Source of the DNA: Parvibaculaceae bacterium
GTDB taxonomy: Bacteria; Pseudomonadota; Alphaproteobacteria; Parvibaculales; Parvibaculaceae
Reading direction: 5' to 3'
Assembly (NCBI GenBank): GCA_029209985.1
Contig: JARGNZ010000001.1
Coordinates: 20,669-65,981, forward strand
Length of the DNA stretch: 45,313 bases
Part shown: in pieces, positions 37,409-45,313 of the stretch
How the letters are laid out: each line of letters opens with the position of its first letter
Numbering within the stretch: position 1 is the stretch's first letter
The notes under the pieces: model-generated
Database searches by the model: none
What the model was told of the DNA's origin: nothing
The model's input: the letters and a program-made list of their open reading frames with translations, nothing else
Position numbers and translations under genes: made by a program

Positions 37409-38389
37409 GTGACAGACTTGGCCGAAAATTCAGCAGCGCAGGCTCGTGAGCCCTTACGCGCCATTCTTATTGCAGGGCCAACGGCTAGCGGCAAGTCCGC
37501 TTTGGCGCTTCGGTTGGCGAAAACCTACAATGGTGAAGTTATAAACGCCGATTCCATGCAGATTTATAGCGGATTGCGGGTGATTACGGCCTGTCCAAGC
37601 GCCGAAGAAGAAGCGCAAGCGCCTCATCACCTATATCGCGTGTTGGACCCTTCGACCGTGTGTTCGGCGGCAATGTGGGCCGATATGGCGTTGGCGAGAA
37701 TTGAGGAAGTCTTGAAGCGCGGACGGATACCGATTCTGGTGGGGGGGACTGGGTTGTATTTTCGTGCCCTGACCGAAGGGTTGTCGCAGATGCCACCTAT
37801 CCCTGATGCGGTACGTCAACGCGTGCGCCAGGAGGTGGCAGAACAGGGAACGCAGGCGTCTCATGATCGACTGATGCAGCTTGATCCACAGATTGGCGCG
37901 CGATTGAAACCTGCTGATACGCAGCGTATTGCGCGGGCTTTGGAGGTTTTCGAGGCAACGGGGACGCCTATGTCTGTATTTCAAGCACGTCCGCCTGTTC
38001 CGCTATTGACGGGACCTATGGCGCAAATTGTGCTGACACCAGAGCGAGAATGGTTGCGGGCGCGTATAGATTTGCGGTTTGACTTGATGATGGAGGCGGG
38101 GGCGTTGGCGGAAGCGCAGGCTTTGGCGGCGCGCCAGCTTGATCCAAGCCTTCCGGCGATGAAAGCTCTTGGTGTGCCGTCTCTGCTGGCACATGTTGCG
38201 GGGGAGTTGACCTTAGAGCAAGCGATTGAGGCGTCTAAGACTCAAAGCAAGCAGTTTGCGAAACGGCAATCGACTTGGTTCCGCAATCAAATGATTGCGT
38301 GGAAGTCTATTCCTGCGCAACATTTGGAAAGTAATATTCCAAAAATCTTTGCATTTATTGACAGTTTTGGGTTGACCCGTCCTGCGTGA
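37409..38389 (+). CDS. miaA: tRNA dimethylallyltransferase
   Basis: Prenylates A37 of tRNAs reading UNN codons. The P-loop GPTASGKS is at about residues 23-30, then INADSMQIYSGLRVITACPS and the LVGGTGLYFRAL motif. 326 residues. The GTG start at 37409 has AGGA upstream. It is divergent from serB and followed by ilvB on the same strand. Confidence 0.96.
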   Translation: MTDLAENSAAQAREPLRAILIAGPTASGKSALALRLAKTYNGEVINADSMQIYSGLRVITACPSAEEEAQAPHHLYRVLDPSTVCSAAMWADMALARIEEVLKRGRIPILVGGTGLYFRALTEGLSQMPPIPDAVRQRVRQEVAEQGTQASHDRLMQLDPQIGARLKPADTQRIARALEVFEATGTPMSVFQARPPVPLLTGPMAQIVLTPEREWLRARIDLRFDLMMEAGALAEAQALAARQLDPSLPAMKALGVPSLLAHVAGELTLEQAIEASKTQSKQFAKRQSTWFRNQMIAWKSIPAQHLESNIPKIFAFIDSFGLTRPA

Positions 38390-38398
38390 GAGGCTAGG

Positions 38399-38542
38399 TT
38401 GCGCCACTTTCTGCGGTATGTGCTCCTAATATTCTGCCTTTTAGCCGATTCTGCGTTTTGGGATCGACGATTTTGGTTGGGGCATGTGGATCGTAATGAT
38501 GTTGTACTTCCCCTGAGGCTTTGGCTGACGGGCACTGAATAA
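38399..38542 (+). CDS. Possible ilv leader peptide or chance ORF
   Basis: Between miaA and ilvB, a 47-codon frame opens at TTG 38399 behind GAGAGG and ends at TAA 38540-38542, just before the ilvB ribosome site. It encodes the run YVLLIFCLLA, with GTG CTC CTA ATA and CTT TTA codons (Val, Leu, Leu, Ile, Leu, Leu), and later DVVLPLRLWL. Such Leu/Ile/Val clusters with uncommon codons are typical of attenuation leaders. It is also in frame with miaA and opens right after its stop, and no clear terminator/antiterminator pair was found, so chance is quite possible. Confidence 0.25.
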   Translation: MRHFLRYVLLIFCLLADSAFWDRRFWLGHVDRNDVVLPLRLWLTGTE

Positions 38543-38554
38543 GGACATGGAACC

Positions 38555-40312
38555 ATGTCAGGGCGTGAAATGACCGGCGCAGCGATTGTAATCAAGGCAC
38601 TGAAAGATCAGGGCGTTGATACGATTTTTGGATATCCCGGCGGGGCTGTGCTGCCGATCTATGACGAAATCTTCAAGCAAGAAGGTATTCGCCACATTCT
38701 CGTGCGCCATGAGCAGGGGGCAGTTCATGCCGCTGAAGGCTATGCGCGTTCAACCGGCAAGCCCGGTGTTGTGCTTGTGACCTCAGGTCCAGGGGCGACG
38801 AATGCTGTGACAGGGCTGCTTGATGCGCTGATGGATTCCATTCCACTTGTCTGCTTGACGGGCCAAGTGCCGACGTCCTTGATTGGGAATGATGCCTTTC
38901 AGGAAGCAGATACGGTTGGGATTACGCGCCCGTGCACAAAACACAATTGGCTTGTTCAATCAGCTGACAATTTGGCGCGCACCGTTCATGAGGCGTTTTA
39001 CGTCGCAACGAATGGGCGTCCCGGACCTGTTGTTATTGATATTCCAAAAGACGTTCAATTTGCTACGGGCACTTATATTGGCCCCGGCCAAGCCGTTCAC
39101 AAAACGTATAAGCCACAGGTAAAAGCGCCAACAGACGCAATCGCGCAAGCGGTAGCGATGATGGGGGCTGCCAAGAAGCCCGTGCTTTATACGGGCGGTG
39201 GCGTGATTAATGCCGGGCCGAAAGCAAGTCAGTTGCTGCGCCAGTTGGTTGAGATGACCAACTTTCCCATTACCTCAACATTAATGGGGTTGGGTGCTTA
39301 TCCAGCAAGCGGTGATAATTGGTTGGGTATGCTTGGTATGCACGGCACCTATGAAGCCAATAATGCCATGCATGATGCTGATTTGATTGTGTGTATTGGG
39401 GCACGGTTTGATGACCGGGTGACGGGGCGGGTTGATGCCTTTGCGCCGGACGCTAAGAAAATCCATATTGATATTGATGCCTCGTCGATTAACAAAAACG
39501 TTTTTGTTGACCTGCCTGTTGTTGGCGACTGTGCACATGTGCTGGAAGATATGATCCGGGTTTGGCGCTCTAAGTCTGTGCAAACAGATAAAGCGGCGTT
39601 GGAAACATGGTGGCGCCAAGTTGATACGTGGCGTGCGCGTAAATGTTTGGCCTATAAAAAGAGCGATAAAACCATCAAGCCGCAGTATGCGATTGAGCGG
39701 TTGCACCAGTTGACCAAGGACCGGGATACCTACATCACAACGGAAGTGGGGCAGCACCAAATGTGGGCGGCCCAGCATTTCCATTTTGATGAGCCTAACC
39801 ATTGGATGACATCTGGTGGACTGGGCACGATGGGCTATGGTTTGCCTGCTGCTGTGGGTGTGCAATTGGCGCATCCTGATGCATTGGTCATTGATATTGC
39901 GGGCGAAGCCTCCATTCAGATGATGACACAGGAAATGTCGACAGCCATTCAATTTCGGTTGCCGCTGAAAGTGTTCATTCTGAATAATGAATACATGGGC
40001 ATGGTGCGCCAATGGCAGGATCTTCTGCATGGGGGGCGTTACTCGCAGTCCTACTCAGAAGCGTTGCCGGATTTCGTGAAATTGGCTGAAGCTTACGGTG
40101 CGAAAGGTATCCGGGTAAGTGACCCGGCTGATCTGGATGAAGCTATTCTTGAGATGATTAATTCACCGGTTCCGGTCATTTTTGACTGTTTGGTGGATAA
40201 GAAAGAGAACTGCTATCCGATGATCCCCTCAGGGGCTGCCCACAATGAAATGATCTTGGGCGATGATGAGGATGGGGCTGAGGTCACCGAAGAAGGCAAA
40301 ATGCTCGTTTAG
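38555..40312 (+). CDS. ilvB: Acetolactate synthase, large subunit
   Basis: ThDP-dependent enzyme of branched-chain amino acid synthesis. The catalytic Glu is E53 in VRHEQGAVHAAEGYARS; the FAD-binding middle domain and the ThDP/Mg motif (GDGN-like, here IDIAGEASIQMM with LNNEYMGMVRQWQ) follow. Note that the usual IDGDGSF-type sequence reads IDIAGEASI. 585 residues. The ATG at 38555 has AAGGA upstream. ilvN follows after 136 bases. Confidence 0.96.
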   Translation: MSGREMTGAAIVIKALKDQGVDTIFGYPGGAVLPIYDEIFKQEGIRHILVRHEQGAVHAAEGYARSTGKPGVVLVTSGPGATNAVTGLLDALMDSIPLVCLTGQVPTSLIGNDAFQEADTVGITRPCTKHNWLVQSADNLARTVHEAFYVATNGRPGPVVIDIPKDVQFATGTYIGPGQAVHKTYKPQVKAPTDAIAQAVAMMGAAKKPVLYTGGGVINAGPKASQLLRQLVEMTNFPITSTLMGLGAYPASGDNWLGMLGMHGTYEANNAMHDADLIVCIGARFDDRVTGRVDAFAPDAKKIHIDIDASSINKNVFVDLPVVGDCAHVLEDMIRVWRSKSVQTDKAALETWWRQVDTWRARKCLAYKKSDKTIKPQYAIERLHQLTKDRDTYITTEVGQHQMWAAQHFHFDEPNHWMTSGGLGTMGYGLPAAVGVQLAHPDALVIDIAGEASIQMMTQEMSTAIQFRLPLKVFILNNEYMGMVRQWQDLLHGGRYSQSYSEALPDFVKLAEAYGAKGIRVSDPADLDEAILEMINSPVPVIFDCLVDKKENCYPMIPSGAAHNEMILGDDEDGAEVTEEGKMLV

Positions 40313-40365
40313 CATGTGAGCTGGTTGCAAGCTCTTGGGTTTAGCGACTGGTAAGCGACCGATTG

Positions 40366-40384
40366 TTGGGGTATAAGCCCCCAA
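40366..40384. repeat. Hairpin between ilvB and ilvN
   Basis: TTGGGG and CCCCAA are complementary with a 7-nt separation, 64 bases before the ilvN start. The intercistronic gap is unusually long for this gene pair. Possibly a processing or stabilising structure; it has no T-run. Confidence 0.35.
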
Positions 40385-40448
40385 ATGGCGTCGTACTGAG
40401 GCCCTTATGGCTGATTGGCACTGAGTGAGACGGCAAGCAGGATTGTTT

Positions 40449-42039
<1,591 letters not shown>

Positions 42040-42062
42040 GCAAACGCTCAGTCGCTTTATTG

Positions 42063-42094
42063 AAAAGCCCGTCGCGTTTGCGACGGGCTTTTTC
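42063..42094 (+). terminator. Intrinsic terminator of the ilv operon
   Basis: AAAAGCCCGTCGC and GCGACGGGCTTTT are exact complements with a GTTT loop, and the right arm runs into TTTTTC. It begins 24 bases after the ilvC stop. Confidence 0.9.
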
Positions 42095-42160
42095 TTTGTC
42101 TGGATTATGGCCCTTGTCGCACGCGCATTGATTGATACTTAAAATTGAAAGAGGCCTGAT

Positions 42161-42934
42161 ATGCCTAACTCTGCAATCGAATTGCTGATGACAACTCAAT
42201 CAGCGTCAAACTCTCTCCAAAATGGTGCGGGTGTTAAGGCCGCGCGCCAAGCGGCTGTCGTGTTCTTTCATACGTCACCGGTGCACATTGATACGTTTAA
42301 CCGTCTGCGTGACAGGTTTGCGCCGGGGGTGGAAATTGCTCATGTGGTGCGCGAAGACTTTCTTGTGGCAGCGGAAAAAGCGGGCGGCATAACGGAAGCG
42401 ATTGAGTTTCGGGTGTCGGATGAATTGCTGCGCTTGTCCCGATCTGGTGTGCGCCTAGTGGTGTGTACATGTTCTTCGCTTGGCGGTGTTGTGGAGGCTT
42501 TTGATGCGCCGGGAATGCATACAATGCGCATTGACCGGCCTATGGCGGACGAGGCGGTGGCGACGGGTGGGCCTGTTGCTTTGGTTGCTGCGTTCGAGCC
42601 GACCATTGCTGTCACGCGGGATTTGATTTTGAATTCTGCTGACGCCGCGGGGGTGGCGCTCGATGTGACGCCTTATTTGATACCGGGGTGTTGGGAAGTA
42701 TTTCTTAAGGGAGATGTTCAGGCATATTATGAGCAGATTGCGGCCTTTTTGTCTGAGCTAGGTGCGACCTCAGGGGTTATCGTGTTGGCGCAGGCCTCTA
42801 TGGTGCCGGCTGTGCCATTGGCTCAGGGACTTTCAGTGCCAGTTTTGAGCAGTGTTGAGTCTGGATTTCAAGCCGCTATCGAGGTGCTTCAACAATTGGA
42901 CGATGCGCCGGGGCAAGCTTCTTGCTCTAGCTGA
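42161..42934 (+). CDS. Aspartate/glutamate racemase superfamily protein
   Basis: 257-residue protein of the Asp/Glu racemase fold. The first catalytic-cysteine motif is present (VVCTCSSLGG, C102/C104). At the place where racemases carry a second cysteine the sequence reads VIVLAQASMVP, with no Cys, so a two-cysteine racemisation mechanism is unlikely; single-cysteine relatives include decarboxylases and isomerases. Substrate unknown. The ATG has GAGG upstream. The last 46 bases overlap the convergent CDF gene. Confidence 0.82.
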   Translation: MPNSAIELLMTTQSASNSLQNGAGVKAARQAAVVFFHTSPVHIDTFNRLRDRFAPGVEIAHVVREDFLVAAEKAGGITEAIEFRVSDELLRLSRSGVRLVVCTCSSLGGVVEAFDAPGMHTMRIDRPMADEAVATGGPVALVAAFEPTIAVTRDLILNSADAAGVALDVTPYLIPGCWEVFLKGDVQAYYEQIAAFLSELGATSGVIVLAQASMVPAVPLAQGLSVPVLSSVESGFQAAIEVLQQLDDAPGQASCSS

Positions 42935-43842
42935 ATGGTCGTGTGCGCAATATTAAAAGTGACCCGGAGGTGCTCTTCAATCGCGTGAAGGGTTGCCTCC
43001 GGGTCCGCTTTTTCCTTTAGTCGCGCGTGGAGCGTCATCAATGCCCGGTTGGAGGTGAGCGACCACGCATGGAGGTGATGCACATTTTCTAAGCCGTCTA
43101 CTTCTTGCAGTACGCTCTCTTCAATGGCTTTGAGGTCGAGGTCCGGCGGGGTGCTTTCCATGAGGATGTTCCCAGATTGACGCGCAAGCGAAATGGCCGA
43201 TCGCAGGATTAAGAGAGCCACCAACACGGATAGAAGCGGGTCCACCATCATCCATCCGGTTGTGAGGATTATGACGGCGGCGGCAATGGCTGCAACAGAG
43301 CCGAGCAAGTCACCCAGTACATGAATGGCGGCGCCTTTGATGTTGAGGTTTTCCTCTGCGCCTGCATGAAGCAGTGTGAAGGAGGCGACGTTGACGAGTA
43401 GCCCTCCAACCGCAACCCACATCATGAGGCCCCCCAGAACCTCTACGGGTTCAAAGAGCCTGAAAGCCGCTTCGATACAAATCCAAATGGCAAGAGCGAT
43501 CATGGCGATGGCGTTTACAAAGGCGGCCAGCGTTTCTGCCCGATCATATCCGTAGGATCGGTTCGCATCGGCGGGCCGTCTGGCGATGCGCATGGCCAGG
43601 AGTGCCAGCATGAGGGCGCCTGCATCGGTGAGCATGTGGCCTGCATCTGCGATGAGTGCGAGGGAGCCTGATAGATATCCGCCAATCACCTCTGCCACCA
43701 TAAAACCTGCGGTAAGCACAAAGGCACCGATCAAGCGGCCCTCGATATTTTTACCGGTTGTGGGGACATGATGGTGCTCGTGTTTATGATCATGACCGTG
43801 ATCATGCTCATGATTGAGGGGCGGGATGTTGGAAGCGGGCAT
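42889..43842 (-). CDS. Cation diffusion facilitator, probable zinc exporter
   Basis: Inner-membrane Zn2+/H+ antiporter of the CDF family, 317 residues. A His-rich N-terminus (residues 11-25, alternating His with Asp/Glu) precedes six membrane helices; the transport site HxxxD is H69-D73 in DAGHMLTD, with the partner HVLGDLLGS in helix V. The C-terminal cytoplasmic domain contains LENVHHLHAWSL. Its start overlaps the arsR stop (TAATG), so they are translationally coupled; the adjacent regulator has a zinc site, supporting zinc as substrate. Confidence 0.94.
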   Translation of the reverse strand: MPASNIPPLNHEHDHGHDHKHEHHHVPTTGKNIEGRLIGAFVLTAGFMVAEVIGGYLSGSLALIADAGHMLTDAGALMLALLAMRIARRPADANRSYGYDRAETLAAFVNAIAMIALAIWICIEAAFRLFEPVEVLGGLMMWVAVGGLLVNVASFTLLHAGAEENLNIKGAAIHVLGDLLGSVAAIAAAVIILTTGWMMVDPLLSVLVALLILRSAISLARQSGNILMESTPPDLDLKAIEESVLQEVDGLENVHHLHAWSLTSNRALMTLHARLKEKADPEATLHAIEEHLRVTFNIAHTTIQLEQEACPGASSNC

Positions 43843-44135
43843 TAAAGGTGATCCTCTTCGCCGAGGTGGCTGGCCATGTCTTGGAGAATGCTGGTGATGT
43901 GATGGTCGTGCAGTTGGTAGGCCATGTGGCGGCCATGCCGTTCTGCTTTGACAAAACGGGCGGCGCGTAAAAGCCGTAAATGATGGCTGACCAGCGATGG
44001 AGAGAGGCCGGTACGTTGGGCAATGTCTCCTACGTGGATCGGCGCATCCATGATGGTGAGCAGGATGCGTAATCGACTTGGGTCGCCGAGCATCTTGAAC
44101 ATTTCAGCCAATAGGGTGGTGTCGAGGCTGGTCAT
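43842..44135 (-). CDS. ArsR/SmtB-family zinc-responsive repressor
   Basis: 97-residue winged-helix repressor. DNA-binding region: [13 protein letters not shown], then [20 protein letters not shown]. The alpha-5 metal-sensing motif DxHx10HxxE is complete: D77, H79, H90, E93, as in SmtB/CzrA zinc sensors. The cysteine motif of ArsR/CadC is absent. The ATG at 44135 has AGGA upstream; longer in-frame readings run back across the promoter and are not credible. It precedes and is coupled to the CDF exporter, with an operator over its promoter. Confidence 0.95.
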   Translation of the reverse strand: MTSLDTTLLAEMFKMLGDPSRLRILLTIMDAPIHVGDIAQRTGLSPSLVSHHLRLLRAARFVKAERHGRHMAYQLHDHHITSILQDMASHLGEEDHL

Positions 44136-44143
44136 TGTTTTCC

Positions 44144-44169
44144 TATATATGAATACCTGTTTATATATA
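44144..44169. promoter_or_regulatory. ArsR/SmtB-type 12-2-12 operator
   Basis: TATATATGAATA and TGTTTATATATA form an inverted repeat, 10 of 12 positions matching, separated by CC. The geometry and the ATATGAA/TGTTTATAT-like arms match the 12-2-12 operators of zinc-sensing SmtB/CzrA proteins. It covers the -10 of the arsR promoter. Confidence 0.8.
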
Positions 44170-44191
44170 AGTTTAATGGAGGGCGTGTCAA
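44162..44191 (-). promoter_or_regulatory. arsR-CDF promoter
   Basis: Minus strand consensus TTGACA (44186-44191), an 18-base spacer and TATATA (44162-44167). The -10 is inside the right arm of the operator, so bound repressor would block RNA polymerase. Confidence 0.75.
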
Positions 44192-44268
44192 GAATGCAAA
44201 TGGATGGATTGGGTGCTTTGGCAGGGGGCGGGGGCATGTTAGAAAATATCAAAAGAGTGGAGTTTGAA

Positions 44269-45313
44269 ATGATCCTTGGTACGCCTTTAAGTCCGTCTGC
44301 AACGCGCGTCATGCTGCTTGGCTCTGGGGAGCTTGGCAAAGAGGTTGCTATTGAATTGCAACGCCTTGGCGTTGAGGTGATTGCGGTTGACCGGTATGCG
44401 GGGGCCCCTGCGCATCAAGTGGCGCATCGGTCGCACGTTTTGCCAATGATTGATGGTGAGGCGTTAAAGGCGCTGGTGATTAAAGAACAGCCAGATTTAA
44501 TTGTGCCCGAAATTGAGGCGATTGCGACGGATATGCTGGCCGAGATTGAAGCAGAGGGGTTGGCCGAGGTTATCCCAACGGCGCGCGCCACACAGTTGAC
44601 GATGAACCGCGAGGGCATTCGCTGCTTGGCGGCTGAAGATTTAGGATTGCCAACGTCAGCCTATGCGTTTGCCTCCTCAGCGGATGAATTACGTGCTTCT
44701 ATTGACGCGGGCATCGGCTATCCCTGTTTTGTGAAGCCGGTGATGTCATCTTCTGGGAAGGGGCAAAGCCTACTTAAAGGTCCCGATGATATTGATCCTG
44801 CGTGGTCTTATGCGTTGGATGCAGGCCGGGTGGCGCAAACTCGCGTCATTGTTGAGGGCATGGTGGAGTTTGATTTTGAAATTACATTGTTGACTGTACG
44901 GGCCGTAGGTGCGGATGGAGAAATTGAAACATCGTTTTGTGCGCCTATTGGGCACCGGCAAAAGAATGGCGACTATGTAGAAAGTTGGCAACCTCAAGCA
45001 ATGAGTGCTGCGGCCTTGGCGCGGGCGCAAGAGATTGCAAAAGCTGTGACCGATGATTTGGGGGGACGCGGTTTGTTTGGGGTGGAGCTATTCGTCAAAG
45101 GCGATGAGGTGCTGTTTTCCGAAGTGAGCCCCCGGCCCCATGATACAGGGCTGGTCACGCTGGCGACGCAATATCAGAGCGAGTTTGCCCTACATGCGCG
45201 CGCTATTTTGGGATTGCCGGTGGATGTGACGCCCCGAGAAGCTGGGGCGAGTGCCGTTATCTATGGGGGGATGGACGCGCAAGGCATTGCTTTTGAGGGG
45301 GTGGACCAAGCGT
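44269..45313 (+). CDS. purT: Formate-dependent phosphoribosylglycinamide formyltransferase (partial)
   Basis: Formate- and ATP-dependent step of purine synthesis, ATP-grasp fold. The translation begins [20 protein letters not shown] and continues with [46 protein letters not shown] and [12 protein letters not shown], closely following E. coli PurT from its first residue. About 348 of roughly 390 residues are present before the window ends. Start chosen at ATG 44269 by this alignment and GTGGAG upstream. In-frame ATGs at 44236 and 44176 extend the frame back towards the arsR promoter but have no counterpart in PurT. Confidence 0.96.
   Translation, partial: MILGTPLSPSATRVMLLGSGELGKEVAIELQRLGVEVIAVDRYAGAPAHQVAHRSHVLPMIDGEALKALVIKEQPDLIVPEIEAIATDMLAEIEAEGLAEVIPTARATQLTMNREGIRCLAAEDLGLPTSAYAFASSADELRASIDAGIGYPCFVKPVMSSSGKGQSLLKGPDDIDPAWSYALDAGRVAQTRVIVEGMVEFDFEITLLTVRAVGADGEIETSFCAPIGHRQKNGDYVESWQPQAMSAAALARAQEIAKAVTDDLGGRGLFGVELFVKGDEVLFSEVSPRPHDTGLVTLATQYQSEFALHARAILGLPVDVTPREAGASAVIYGGMDAQGIAFEGVDQA

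Overview
The window is a continuous stretch of an alphaproteobacterial chromosome that I cannot place to order. The evidence is a two-piece, circularly permuted tmRNA gene encoding the tag ANDNYAEARLAA, an SspB-alpha type adaptor, a DUF4169 protein, an Mrp protein without the CxxC motif, and the orders lpxC-bamD-recN-ligA, thyA-folA, hflK-hflC-DUF2065-Do protease and serB/miaA-ilvB-ilvN-ilvC. Base composition looks moderate, near 50% GC. I saw no transposase, integrase, phage gene, CRISPR array, rRNA or tRNA; this is mostly core genome with a few accessory genes.

Layout: 1-6.1 kb (+) holds envelope and DNA-repair genes (lpxC, bamD, recN, ligA). 6.1-11.4 kb (-) holds aminopeptidase P, prmA and a UvrD/PcrA helicase. 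After a 357-nt AT-rich gap comes a soluble globin-coupled chemoreceptor (+), then a CLC-family transporter with an altered ion pathway (-). At 15.0-17.3 kb (-) lie DUF4169, a class III CoA-transferase and a TetR regulator whose operator sits inside its own promoter. A 1263-residue AsmA-family protein (+) separates DUF4169 from the ribbon-helix-helix gene, fumC and sspB (-). At 23.9-28.0 kb are a PF10118 metal-dependent hydrolase, a DUF925 nucleotidyltransferase-like gene, ssrA (tmRNA), a Tat-exported DUF1287 protein and an M19 dipeptidase.

28.2-36.4 kb (+) carries thyA-folA, DUF1499, an SMP-30-like lactonase, then hflK-hflC-DUF2065-Do protease, with mrp on the opposite strand between them. 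36.5-42.1 kb carries serB divergent from miaA, then ilvB, ilvN and ilvC, closed by a strong terminator. The last part has an Asp/Glu racemase-like gene, a zinc-efflux module (CDF exporter plus ArsR/SmtB zinc sensor, with a 12-2-12 operator overlapping a good sigma70 promoter), and purT running off the end.

Functional links: SspB and tmRNA belong to the same ribosome-rescue and ClpXP pathway, while HflKC (FtsH modulators) and the Do protease add membrane and periplasmic protein quality control. thyA and folA form the dTMP/folate pair. ilvBNC makes the common branched-chain amino acid precursors. The most unusual items are the CLC protein with changed selectivity-filter residues, the AsmA gene lying within the fumC/DUF4169/RHH/sspB neighbourhood, the TetR/CoA-transferase regulatory arrangement, and a possible leader peptide ahead of ilvB. 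I did not find a clearly new multi-gene system.
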